From UBA3910 sp002391465 (lineage in GTDB: Bacteria > Bacillota > Limnochordia > Darwinibacteriales > Darwinibacteriaceae): a DNA stretch of 64,000 nt. The position numbers were made by a program, and so were the translations under genes. The stretch is taken from NCBI GenBank assembly GCA_030054835.1, contig JASGVS010000031.1:1-64000 (forward strand), given 5' to 3'. Position 1 is the stretch's first letter, and every line of letters starts with the position of its first letter. Positions 24,920 through 33,116 of this stretch are shown here, one piece after another. The notes below the pieces were generated by a model. The model saw only the letters and a list, made by a program, of their open reading frames with translations. It was not told where the DNA came from and did no database searches.

Positions 24920-25297
24920 ATGAGCGAAAAATTACTTTTCACCAAAGAACATGAGTGGGTACTTGTTAAGGGCGATGTAGTGCGTGTTGGCATTACCGAT
25001 TACGCCCAAGAGGAACTGGGTGACGTTGTCTATGTGGACCTACCGGAAGTAGGCGACCGCGTGGAAGAGGGAGAGGGCTTCGTAGTTGTGGAGTCCGTCA
25101 AGGCGGTTGCTGATGTGTACGCCCCGGTTAGCGGTGAAGTAATCAGCGTAAACGAAGAACTGGACGAAAGCCCAGAACTGGTCAATGAGTCTCCTTTTGA
25201 CCGCGGCTGGATTGCAGAAATCAAGGTGGAAGGTGTTGCCCAGACGGGTGATCTCATGAGCAAACAGGAGTATGAGGAGTTCCTGAAGGGGGTTTAA
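24920..25297 (+). CDS. gcvH: Glycine cleavage system H protein
   Basis: A 125-residue lipoyl carrier that shuttles the aminomethyl intermediate between P, T and L proteins. The lipoylated lysine is in VVVESVKAVADVYAP, near residue 63. The rest has the barrel-sandwich fold pattern with GITDYAQEELGDVVYVDLPEVG. A strong AAGGAGG site precedes the ATG, and the stop lies 2 bases before gcvPA. Confidence 0.97.
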   Translation: MSEKLLFTKEHEWVLVKGDVVRVGITDYAQEELGDVVYVDLPEVGDRVEEGEGFVVVESVKAVADVYAPVSGEVISVNEELDESPELVNESPFDRGWIAEIKVEGVAQTGDLMSKQEYEEFLKGV

Positions 25298-25299
25298 AC

Positions 25300-26643
25300 A
25301 TGCGGTATATACCTCTAACCCAGACAGAAAGGGAGGAGATGCTCGCCGTCCTGGGTCTTGAATCGGTGGAAGAGCTGTTCGCCGAAATACCCCGGGAGAT
25401 GGTCCTAACAGACGACCTGCCCCTGCCGGACGCGCTAAGCGAAGCGGAGCTCATCGAGCATTTTCGCCAGCTCGCGGCCAAGAACAAGGATCTCACTTCG
25501 GTGGTATCCTTCATGGGCGCAGGCGCCTACGACCATCTCATCCCCAGTGCCATTTCGCACCTGGTAGGCCGGGAGTTTCTGACCGCCTATACTCCGTACC
25601 AAGCTGAGATCAGCCAGGGAGTACTGCAGACCATTTTCGAGTATCAAACTCTTATTGCGGAACTGACAGGTATGGAAGCCTCCAACGCCTCCATGTATGA
25701 TGGGGCAACGGCATTAGCCGAGGCTGCCCTAATGTCCTGTGCCGTTACCCGCCGGGACAAAGTAGTGTTACCGGCCACCCTCCATCCAGAGTGGCGGGAG
25801 GTTGTTGACCTCTACCTGGGAAGCCAGGCTGTGGAAATAATCGACCTACCTATTGACACTGCAACGGGAACACTTGATTTGAGTGGTGTGGGGGATATCC
25901 CCTGGGAGGAAGTGGCCTGCGCCGTTGTGCAGCAGCCAAACTTCTTCGGCAACTTGGAGCAAATTGAACCGGTACGGGATTTGGTCAAGGAGGCTAAGGG
26001 GCTGTTCGTGATGGCGGTTGATCCAATCAGCCTCGGCCTGCTCAAATCCCCTGGCGAACTGGGTGCAGACATTGTGGTCGGAGACGGTCAGAGCCTCGGC
26101 AATGCTATGGCTTTTGGTGGACCGAGCTTTGGTTTCTTTGCCACTTCTGGCCGCAACCTAATTAGGCGTATGCCCGGCCGCATTGCGGGCCAAACGGTTG
26201 ATACGGAAGGACGGAGGGGTTTTGTCCTCACACTGCAGGCGAGGGAACAGCACATCCGCCGGGAGAAGGCCACATCTAATATCTGCACGAATCAGGCTCT
26301 AAATGCCCTGACCGCATCCATCTACCTCAGCCTTCTGGGCAAACAGGGATTTCTGGATGTTGGTCGTCAGTGTCTGCAGAAGGCCCACTATTTCAAGAAC
26401 CGATTACTGGAGATTGACGGGCTCTCAGCGCCCTTCAGTGCTCCCTCTTTCCGGGAGTTTGTGATTGAGGGCGATGTGGACTGGAATGGAATCAACGAGA
26501 AGCTTTTGGAGCAAGGTTTCCTCGGAGGCCTGCCCCTAGATAGATTTGGTTATCCCAACTGGGTGCTTTTCTCCGTGACGGAGGCACGCACCAAGGAAGA
26601 GATGGACCGCTTTACAAACCTGTTGAGGGGGTTAATCACATGA
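25300..26643 (+). CDS. gcvPA: Glycine dehydrogenase (decarboxylating) subunit 1
   Basis: A 447-residue N-terminal half of the split P protein. It corresponds to the non-PLP-lysine half: YIPLTQTEREEMLAVLG at the start, FMGAGAYDHLIPSAI, PYQAEISQGVLQTIFEYQT and MYDGATALAEA. With GcvPB it decarboxylates glycine and passes the aminomethyl group to GcvH. Its stop overlaps the gcvPB ATG by four bases, consistent with equal synthesis of both subunits. Confidence 0.97.
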   Translation: MRYIPLTQTEREEMLAVLGLESVEELFAEIPREMVLTDDLPLPDALSEAELIEHFRQLAAKNKDLTSVVSFMGAGAYDHLIPSAISHLVGREFLTAYTPYQAEISQGVLQTIFEYQTLIAELTGMEASNASMYDGATALAEAALMSCAVTRRDKVVLPATLHPEWREVVDLYLGSQAVEIIDLPIDTATGTLDLSGVGDIPWEEVACAVVQQPNFFGNLEQIEPVRDLVKEAKGLFVMAVDPISLGLLKSPGELGADIVVGDGQSLGNAMAFGGPSFGFFATSGRNLIRRMPGRIAGQTVDTEGRRGFVLTLQAREQHIRREKATSNICTNQALNALTASIYLSLLGKQGFLDVGRQCLQKAHYFKNRLLEIDGLSAPFSAPSFREFVIEGDVDWNGINEKLLEQGFLGGLPLDRFGYPNWVLFSVTEARTKEEMDRFTNLLRGLIT

Positions 26644-28103
26644 CCGCCAAACAAGTTGTTCCTTTGATCTTTGAACGTTCCTCGCCGGGCAGGAGGGGTT
26701 ACCGCCTACCGGACTTGGATGTACCGGAAGTGGCGGTTGAGGAGTTAATCCCAGCGGAATTTCTCCGGGAAGAACCGCCCGAACTGCCAGAAGTGAGTGA
26801 ACTTGACGTTGTACGGCACTATACGCAGCTGTCTAGGCTGAACTACGCCATCGACGTGGGCTTTTACCCCTTGGGGTCCTGTACAATGAAGTACAACCCC
26901 CGGGTTCACGAAGATTTGGCTTCAATGCCTGGCTTTGCCAACCTGCACCCCTATCAACCTGAGGAATCGGTGCAGGGTGCACTGCAGCTCATGTACGAAT
27001 TGGGTGAGTACCTAGCAGCCATTTCTGGCCTGTCGGAAACAACGCTGCAGCCTGCGGCGGGAGCCCATGGTGAATTGACCGGGTTAATGGTGATTAAGGC
27101 CTACCATGAATACCAGGGTGAGGGCCACCGCAATGAGATTATAGTCCCAGACTCTGCCCACGGAACTAACCCTGCCACCACTGCCATGGTTGGCTACAAG
27201 GTGGTTGAGGTTCCCTCCGATGAGCGGGGCGGTGTAAACGTGGAAGAGCTGAGAAAGCTGGTTGGGCCAAACACGGCTGGCTTGATGCTGACCAATCCCA
27301 ACACACTTGGGCTCTTTGACGAAAACATTACCGAAATCGCGAAAATCGTCCATGACGTGGGCGGGCTGCTTTACTACGACGGTGCCAACGCCAATGCTAT
27401 CTTAGGCATTGTCCGTCCGGGCGATATGGGCTTTGATGTGGTCCATTACAACCTGCACAAGACCTTTTCCACTCCCCATGGCGGGGGCGGTCCGGGTGCT
27501 GGGCCCATTGTGGTCTCCAAGGAATTGGCGCCCTTCTTGCCCGAGCCCGTTGTGCGCAAGGACGGAGACCGCTACTACTTCCACAAGCCCGAGCACACAA
27601 TCGGCAGGATGAAGTCCTTCTATGGGCACTTCCTGGTCTGCCTCAGGGCATACGCTTACATCCGCTCCCACGGTCCCAGTGGTCTGCGGGAAGTGAGCGA
27701 AACGGCGGTGCTGCATGCCAACTACATGATGCGGCGCCTGCAGGAGGCGTACGAACTCCCGTACGATCGCATCTGCATGCACGAGTTTGTCCTTTCCGGC
27801 GTGCGGCAGAAAGAGATGGGCGTGAAGACGCTGGACATTGCCAAGAGGCTTTTGGATTACGGCTACCATGCGCCTACCGTTTACTTCCCACTCAATGTGG
27901 ATGAGGCGATAATGATCGAACCCACCGAGACCGAATCCAAGGCAACCCTCGATGAATTCATCGAGGTGATGCTTACAATCGCCCGGGAGGCGGAGGAGAA
28001 TCCGGAGCTGGTCTTAAACGCTCCCTCAAAAACTCCCGTAACCAGGCTGGATGAATCAAGGGCGGCCAGGCAGCCAGTTCTGCGCTGGCAGAAGGAAGCG
28101 TAA
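26640..28103 (+). CDS. gcvPB: Glycine dehydrogenase (decarboxylating) subunit 2
   Basis: A 487-residue C-terminal half of the P protein that carries the PLP-binding lysine in HYNLHKTFSTPHGGGGPGAG. Other family strings are FYPLGSCTMKYNPR, QPAAGAHGELTGL, PDSAHGTNPATTAM and EPTETESKATLDEFI. It completes the gcvT-gcvH-gcvPA-gcvPB operon; the L protein (dihydrolipoyl dehydrogenase) and lipoylation genes are not in the window. A terminator follows. Confidence 0.97.
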   Translation: MTAKQVVPLIFERSSPGRRGYRLPDLDVPEVAVEELIPAEFLREEPPELPEVSELDVVRHYTQLSRLNYAIDVGFYPLGSCTMKYNPRVHEDLASMPGFANLHPYQPEESVQGALQLMYELGEYLAAISGLSETTLQPAAGAHGELTGLMVIKAYHEYQGEGHRNEIIVPDSAHGTNPATTAMVGYKVVEVPSDERGGVNVEELRKLVGPNTAGLMLTNPNTLGLFDENITEIAKIVHDVGGLLYYDGANANAILGIVRPGDMGFDVVHYNLHKTFSTPHGGGGPGAGPIVVSKELAPFLPEPVVRKDGDRYYFHKPEHTIGRMKSFYGHFLVCLRAYAYIRSHGPSGLREVSETAVLHANYMMRRLQEAYELPYDRICMHEFVLSGVRQKEMGVKTLDIAKRLLDYGYHAPTVYFPLNVDEAIMIEPTETESKATLDEFIEVMLTIAREAEENPELVLNAPSKTPVTRLDESRAARQPVLRWQKEA

Positions 28104-28120
28104 GTATAAAGGGAGATAAG

Positions 28121-28152
28121 AAAACCGGCAACGTTGGGCTGCCGGTTTTTCC
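28121..28152 (+). terminator. gcv operon terminator
   Basis: AAAACCGGCA pairs with TGCCGGTTTT around a short loop, followed by TCC and T-rich sequence. It lies between converging genes and could work for both. Confidence 0.85.
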
Positions 28153-28175
28153 TTTAATCAGCTCGGTTGAATTTG

Positions 28176-29051
28176 TTAGTTTGTCACAGGAAACACACTG
28201 ATCTGGGCCTCTTGGCGCAGCTTTTGCAGATAGGTCTGGGGATCGAGGGCATTCAGGTTGAGGTATGCTTCCAATGCGTTCTCATAGTTATCTGCGAACA
28301 CTGCTTCCTCGGCCTCCACCCTGTCGTGAACCAGGATAATATGCCAGCCGAATTGGCTTTCGCCCAGGCCATACTCACCAACAGGTAGACTGAAGGCCAC
28401 TTCTTCAAAGCCGGGCACAGTTACGCCTAATGTGATGTAGCCAATGTAACCGCCTTGGATTGCGGACTGGGGATCGAGGGACCATTCTTGGGCCAGTGCT
28501 TCAAAGTCTTCACCAGCGGCTAAGGCAGCCAGAACTTCCTGGGCTTCCTCTTCCGTGTCCACCAATATGTGGCTCACTTCTACCATTTCCTCTTGATCGA
28601 AATAGCCGCGGTTTTCCTCGAACCAGGCTTCCAGTTCTTCGTCAGTGACAGAGACTTCCGCTTTAGCCAATTCACTTAACAGGGCGTTCCAGCGCATCTG
28701 ATCTTCGAACTCCTCATAGGTGACCCGGTTCTGCTGGAGGAACTGCTGCAAGCCGATTGCTCCGCCCAGCTGCTGTTGAATAATGTCCATAATTTCTGCA
28801 AAAGCTTCTTCGTCTACTGCAGCACCGTACTCTTCTGCTTTCTGCCTGACCAGTTCCCGATCTATCAGTTCGTCAATGGCATAGGCACCATACTTACGGC
28901 TCAAAAGTTCATAATACTGTTCCTTACTGATCGCCACTCCGTTTACTGTAACGATGGGTTCGTCGGCCAGAGCCTGAAGCGTGGGCATTACGGCGGCCAG
29001 CGAAAGGGCCAAAATCAGGGTTAGTATTGCAGCGTTAATTCTCTTTTTCAA
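28176..29051 (-). CDS. Exported PrsA/SurA-like peptidyl-prolyl isomerase
   Basis: About 291 residues. An N-terminal signal peptide (KKR then a hydrophobic stretch ending in LQALA) is followed by a SurA-N-like helical region and a parvulin rotamase domain with VEVSHILVDTEEEAQEVLAAL, GGYIGYITLG and GESQFGWHIILVHDR. It should help fold exported proteins outside the cytoplasmic membrane. There is no cysteine at the cleavage site, so it is not a lipoprotein, unlike Bacillus PrsA. A TTG at 29051 has AGAGAGG nine bases upstream; the ATG at 29060 abuts that site. Confidence 0.88.
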   Translation of the reverse strand: MKKRINAAILTLILALSLAAVMPTLQALADEPIVTVNGVAISKEQYYELLSRKYGAYAIDELIDRELVRQKAEEYGAAVDEEAFAEIMDIIQQQLGGAIGLQQFLQQNRVTYEEFEDQMRWNALLSELAKAEVSVTDEELEAWFEENRGYFDQEEMVEVSHILVDTEEEAQEVLAALAAGEDFEALAQEWSLDPQSAIQGGYIGYITLGVTVPGFEEVAFSLPVGEYGLGESQFGWHIILVHDRVEAEEAVFADNYENALEAYLNLNALDPQTYLQKLRQEAQISVFPVTN

Positions 29052-29129
29052 ACTTGTCATCCTCTCTAAAGGTCTGTCCCCATTATTCTCCCCGCTGAGC
29101 GGAACTCCTTTATTAAATCGATGGTATTA

Positions 29130-29138
29130 TGCTATAAT
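29130..29138 (+). promoter_or_regulatory. Extended -10 promoter for the DUF951 gene
   Basis: TGCTATAAT (TGN plus TATAAT at 29133-29138), with a weak TTATTA 17 bp upstream. Confidence 0.55.
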
Positions 29139-29172
29139 ACAGGCAGGACAGGAAAATTTTGGGGGATGGGCT

Positions 29173-29340
29173 ATGCACGAAGTAGGTCAAGTACTGCGAT
29201 TGAAGAAGAAGCACGCCTGCGGAGGCCAGACCTGGGAAGTAATCAGGCCCGGTGTGGATACCCGCCTCAAATGCACCACCTGCGGCAGGGTGATTTTGGT
29301 GCCCCGGGATCGGCTGGTACGCATGGTGAGGGGAAAATAG
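29173..29340 (+). CDS. DUF951 family protein (YyzM-like)
   Basis: A 55-residue protein with the DUF951 pattern: KKKHACGGQTWEVIRPGVDTRLKCTTCGRVILVPRDRL. The CGG and CTTC cysteines could bind a metal. Family members are encoded close to ychF near the origin of many Bacillota; function is unknown. The ATG at 29173 lies behind GGGGGATGGG and a clear -10 element, which favours it over longer frames. Confidence 0.88.
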   Translation: MHEVGQVLRLKKKHACGGQTWEVIRPGVDTRLKCTTCGRVILVPRDRLVRMVRGK

Positions 29341-29398
29341 ACACTGACCTCCTGGGGGGAATATACTAAAGAATAGGAATTTCCGAGGAGGTTTCTTT

Positions 29399-30451
29399 AT
29401 GGCTAACATTCGTCGTTTATTTGCGGGAACGAACTCAGCTGGCGGGTTCGTTTCCTTTTTCGCTCATATTACAAACCAAGGGACCAAAAATGTCTATCTG
29501 CTTAAGGGTGGTCCTGGGACGGGCAAATCCCGCTTTATGCAGGATTTGGCAGAAACCCCTGAGTTGAAGGACACGGCTCAAGAGCGGTTTTACTGCAGTT
29601 CCGATCCCTTCTCCTTAGATGCGGTCCACCTGCCCCAATTGGGCACAGCCCTCATTGACGCCACCGCTCCCCACGCCATAGATGCGGAGTGGCCGGGTTG
29701 TCGGGATCACTTAATCCCCTTGGGCAATTTCTGGTCTAAGGCAGGTTTGATCGAGCGCAGGGATGAAATTGTGGCAGCGGGCCGGGATAAGAAATCCCAT
29801 TTCGCCGCAGCCTTCCGCTATTTCGCAGCGGCGAAATTAATTGAGGAAAACATCATCGCCCGCAACCCCGTTGATCCAGGCGCGGTTAGTGCTGCAGTCA
29901 AAAAACTTGCTCCCCTTCTCAACCGTTCAGACTGGAACGGGGAAAAAGGAAGGGTGCGCCGCCTTTTTGCCTCTGCCTTGACGCCGGAGGGTTATGTGAG
30001 TTTTGTTGAGGGGCTGGCTGCTGAATGTGACGAGAGGTATATCCTCACTGGTGGTATAGGGCATACGGCAGCAGCGTGTTTGGGAGAACTCGCGAGTCTG
30101 GCGGAGCTGACAGGATTGGATGCGGAGATTTTCCACTATCCCCTCAATCCGGATAGAATTCAACATATTATCTTTCCCCAGCTCAAAGTAGGCATTTTCA
30201 GCGAAACGATATTGGAGAAATTGGAAAAAATTGGTGGAACCGCAATAGCCTGCGCCCCGGCGGATTCAGCTGAAGACGGGGTCGCAGGAGATCAGACTCT
30301 CTTTCGAGAACTGGTTGAGCGGGGAATTGCGAGCCTGAAGCGGGCCGAAACGAGCCACGGTGCGGTAGAGAAGTACTACGCAGAGCAGATGGATTTCAGT
30401 CTGGTCGCCCAAGAGCGGAACCGGGTACTGGGGGAGATTCTACACCTATAA
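29399..30451 (+). CDS. P-loop ATPase, PRK06851-like, with a degenerate second P-loop
   Basis: A 350-residue protein. The first half has a clear Walker A in YLLKGGPGTGKSRFMQDLAE (residues about 33-52). The second half repeats the pattern as YILTGGIGHTAAACLGELASL near residue 216, but the lysine and serine of the P-loop are gone (GHTAA instead of GTGKS). This two-half layout fits a conserved clostridial family of unknown function. AGGAGG precedes the ATG. It overlaps queT tail to tail by six bases. Confidence 0.7.
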   Translation: MANIRRLFAGTNSAGGFVSFFAHITNQGTKNVYLLKGGPGTGKSRFMQDLAETPELKDTAQERFYCSSDPFSLDAVHLPQLGTALIDATAPHAIDAEWPGCRDHLIPLGNFWSKAGLIERRDEIVAAGRDKKSHFAAAFRYFAAAKLIEENIIARNPVDPGAVSAAVKKLAPLLNRSDWNGEKGRVRRLFASALTPEGYVSFVEGLAAECDERYILTGGIGHTAAACLGELASLAELTGLDAEIFHYPLNPDRIQHIIFPQLKVGIFSETILEKLEKIGGTAIACAPADSAEDGVAGDQTLFRELVERGIASLKRAETSHGAVEKYYAEQMDFSLVAQERNRVLGEILHL

Positions 30452-30901
30452 GTGGTCTTGGTTTTTCTTAGCCCAACGTACAAGGGGTATACCCAGGCCC
30501 AACACCACTACAGCCTGGCCTATTCCGATGGTGAGTACCATGAACCAGTACGATTGGGGCAGCTGAAAGACAAAGCGCAGATAGAGGCTGACTAAAAAGG
30601 CATTAAGCACTATGGGGGAGGCGTAAGCGATCCAGCTGTCCCGATAGCGGTAGGTTAAAAAAGCCGCTAACAAGCTGATTAAGCTGCCACCGAAAATGTC
30701 CCATGGGCCAAAGCCGCCGATTATATTGGCCAGAAGCACCCCTACATAGATACCACCGATCGCTTCTGGAAACACGATTGGCAGCAGAGTGAGGGCCTCG
30801 GCTACGCGGAATTGAATTGGCCCAAAACTGGCAAATTGAAAAGCAAAAACTAAAACAACATACAGGGCAGCAATCAGTCCGCCCCTAACCCAACGTTGCA
30901 T
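30446..30901 (-). CDS. queT: QueT family transporter (queuosine precursor, ECF S-component)
   Basis: A 151-residue membrane protein with about five hydrophobic segments. The RVAEALTLLPIVFPEAIGGIYVGVLLANIIGG signature belongs to the QueT (DUF988) family, the substrate-binding S component for queuosine precursors in energy-coupling-factor transporters. The shared EcfA/EcfT module is not in the window. I looked for a preQ1 riboswitch upstream and see none. Confidence 0.85.
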   Translation of the reverse strand: MQRWVRGGLIAALYVVLVFAFQFASFGPIQFRVAEALTLLPIVFPEAIGGIYVGVLLANIIGGFGPWDIFGGSLISLLAAFLTYRYRDSWIAYASPIVLNAFLVSLYLRFVFQLPQSYWFMVLTIGIGQAVVVLGLGIPLVRWAKKNQDHL

Positions 30902-30975
30902 GCAGTAATCACTCCTGTTCCTGAAGGTTAGGGTTCGCTATTATTCTTTGTTTACCTTGTTAAGGGGGGAAATCT

Positions 30976-32043
30976 ATGGGAATGCGTATTGGTATTATTG
31001 GGCTTCCCAATGTGGGCAAATCCACCGTGTTTAACGCCCTTACCAAAATGCAGGTGCCTGCGGCCAACTATCCTTTCTGCACAATCGAGCCCAACCAGGG
31101 CATTGTGTTAGTTCCAGACAGGCGCCTGGAACGGATCGCTGAGGTTAGTAAGCCCGAAATACTAACCGGTGATACCATTGAATTCGTTGATATTGCAGGC
31201 TTAGTGGCAGGAGCCAGCCGGGGTGAAGGCTTGGGTAATAAGTTCCTGGCCCATATCCGGGAAATGGACGCTTTGGTCCATGTGGTCAGGTTGTTTGAAG
31301 ATGGCGATGTAATTAATCCACTGGGGAGCATTGATCCCCTGCGGGATATAGACATCATCGACACGGAGCTGATGCTCGCGGATCTGCAGGCAATTGAAAA
31401 GAGACGGGAGCGCACAACCAGAATGTTAAAAACTGGTGAGGCCCGCTACAAGGAAGAGCTTGAGCTGTTAGACGCTTACCAGGCAGAACTGGAGGCCGGG
31501 ATTCCCCTACGCCGGACAGATTTAGAGCCCATCTACGAGCTACCGCTCCTTTCCTCTAAACCGATTATGTATGTGGCTAATGTGGAGGAAGGTAGTCAAG
31601 AACTCCACCCTGCACTTGTTGCCCGGGCGGAGGAAGAAGGGGCCGAGGTGATTGCCGTCTCCGCCGCTTTTGAAATGGAACTATCCCAGCTCGAACCGGA
31701 AGAGGCGGAACTTTTCTTGGCCGATGCGGGCATGGAAAAACCGGCCCTGCACAGGCTGGTGGAAGCCGGCTTAAGACTTTTGGATTTGATCACCTTTTAC
31801 ACGATCAAAGGCAAGGAGACGCGTTCCTGGATCATCCCCCGGGGGACCCTGGCCCCACAGGCAGCGGGCAGGATCCACACCGATATGGAAAGGGGTTTTA
31901 TCCGGGCTGAAGTTGTGCCTTGGGATGTACTTATAGAACAGGGTTCACACGCCGCCTGCCGGGAAAAGGGTCTGCTGCAGATCGAGGGCAGGGATTACGT
32001 GGTCCAGGACGGCGATGTGATTCTGTTCAGGTTTAACGTGTAA
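30976..32043 (+). CDS. ychF: Redox-regulated ATPase/GTPase YchF (OLA1)
   Basis: A 355-residue Obg-family P-loop protein. It shows GLPNVGKSTVFNALT, the switch region FCTIEPN, DIAGLV and a C-terminal TGS domain with FYTIKGKETRSWIIPRGTLAPQAAGRIHTDMERGFIRAEV. The family hydrolyses ATP and associates with ribosomes. It is also found near the origin in Bacillus (yyaF). The ATG sits behind AAGGGGGGAAA. Confidence 0.97.
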   Translation: MGMRIGIIGLPNVGKSTVFNALTKMQVPAANYPFCTIEPNQGIVLVPDRRLERIAEVSKPEILTGDTIEFVDIAGLVAGASRGEGLGNKFLAHIREMDALVHVVRLFEDGDVINPLGSIDPLRDIDIIDTELMLADLQAIEKRRERTTRMLKTGEARYKEELELLDAYQAELEAGIPLRRTDLEPIYELPLLSSKPIMYVANVEEGSQELHPALVARAEEEGAEVIAVSAAFEMELSQLEPEEAELFLADAGMEKPALHRLVEAGLRLLDLITFYTIKGKETRSWIIPRGTLAPQAAGRIHTDMERGFIRAEVVPWDVLIEQGSHAACREKGLLQIEGRDYVVQDGDVILFRFNV

Positions 32044-32053
32044 ATCCCTGTTC

Positions 32054-32662
32054 TTATTTACCGGATCTGATGTCCCTGATTGGTTTGGGCGATACATCTA
32101 GATTGGCGATGCGCACGCGGCAGCCTTCGCCGGTGGGCGATTGGGCCACTACCCCTACCTTGACCGGGCTCGCCGCAGGCATGTTATAGTACCTGACCAT
32201 CACCCAATACTCGCCATCGAGGGAATAGTGGAAGGCGAAGCAGTCATCAAAGCGGGTGACGCGGAGATAGACTCCCGTATCGGGTACAGCCAGAGAGTTG
32301 CAGTCATCGGAGAGACCCTTGGTTACCACACTGACGATCATGGGTTGTTTATACGTGAACTCATAGCAGAGTTTGCCCCAGTTTTCGTCATCAACCATAA
32401 CCAACATGGTTGCTGCGTCGTAGTCCGAGATCATTTCCGCCTGAACAAAGGCCTTAAAGGTAAAGTCACCTTCCTGTTCGGTGTAAAGGAAGTGGGCATC
32501 GCCTTTTACGGCAGTTCGGGCTGGATCGATGAAATAGTCGGTGCGGGGTTCGGCCTGGACGATAAGGCCTTCATCTGTAAACTCCCACTGCTCTGGCTCA
32601 TTCAGCCACTTAAAACCGGAGGGAAGTTCCCGTCCGCGCACAGACTCAAACACATTAATCAT
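32054..32662 (-). CDS. DUF1349 family protein
   Basis: A 202-residue protein with the concanavalin-like fold of DUF1349 (regulation-of-enolase-1-like). Strings include FIDPARTAVKGDAHFLY, FTFKAFVQAEMISDYDAATMLVMVDDENWGKLCYE and GVVAQSPTGEGCRVRIANLDV. Members may bind carbohydrates; the function is unproven. The start at 32662 (MINVFES) has AGGAGGA at normal spacing; the longer frame to 32716 is not supported. It diverges from the sugar transporter operon downstream, an association that is only suggestive. Confidence 0.82.
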   Translation of the reverse strand: MINVFESVRGRELPSGFKWLNEPEQWEFTDEGLIVQAEPRTDYFIDPARTAVKGDAHFLYTEQEGDFTFKAFVQAEMISDYDAATMLVMVDDENWGKLCYEFTYKQPMIVSVVTKGLSDDCNSLAVPDTGVYLRVTRFDDCFAFHYSLDGEYWVMVRYYNMPAASPVKVGVVAQSPTGEGCRVRIANLDVSPKPIRDIRSGK

Positions 32663-32747
32663 TTGCATTCCTCCTGACGATAGTTTTCTTCCCCAAGCGA
32701 TCACGCTCCAACCCATATTTCGTCGAGCAGGGCGCTGCTCCTTCTCA

Positions 32748-32771
32748 TCCCCCCTAATGAGGGGGATTTTT
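32748..32771 (+). terminator. Orphan terminator-like hairpin
   Basis: ATCCCCC and GGGGGAT pair around a short loop and are followed by TTTTTC on the plus strand. No plus-strand gene ends nearby except ychF 700 bp upstream. A second inverted repeat, GAGCAG-GGCG-CTGCTC, lies just before it at about 32725-32740. Confidence 0.5.
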
Positions 32772-32858
32772 CATATTCGTAGGGATCGTACGAAGTGTGG
32801 TTTGTTTCACAATACTCTTGCGATGACGAAAAAGGCGTGATATATTTAAAGGAAATAA

Positions 32859-32887
32859 TTAACAAACGTAGAAAGGATGCTTATGAT
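32859..32887 (+). promoter_or_regulatory. Promoter of the sugar ABC transporter operon
   Basis: TTAACA (32859-32864), 17-bp spacer, TATGAT (32882-32887). It would give an mRNA leader of about 220 bases. Confidence 0.6.
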
Positions 32888-32893
32888 TCGTTA

Positions 32894-33116
32894 AGTATAA
32901 CTAGTCTAGGGGGAAGTAGCCCTTGCTGCCAGAAAGGGACTCAGTTGGGCATTGAGCCTCATCGATGCCACCTATCCGTCTAAAACACGCGCCCAGAGGG
33001 GTTTACTTACTCCACAGGATCACCACCGCAGAGAGGAGGATGCACAAAAAAAGAACAGAACGGTCCGGTTACGTAAAAAATCACTCTATCTATAAGAAAA
33101 GGAGTTGTTTTTTGTA
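32894..33116 (+). promoter_or_regulatory. Long structured leader before the sugar transporter
   Basis: This gene-free leader can form at least two hairpins: CCCTT...AAGGG around 32931-32950 and a larger one with GGCAT...ATGCC arms around 32954-32975. The first part starts GGGGGAAGTAGCCC, superficially like the yybP-ykoY element, but the rest does not match. I cannot assign a known riboswitch class. Confidence 0.4.

Noticed and set aside
30902..30975. preQ1 riboswitch upstream of queT
   Set aside because: The short leader lacks the C-rich and A-rich segments of the preQ1 class I pseudoknot.
32906..32990. yybP-ykoY manganese riboswitch before the sugar transporter
   Set aside because: Only the first GGGG-AGTAGC-like stretch matches; the second conserved part with GCAAGACC is not there.
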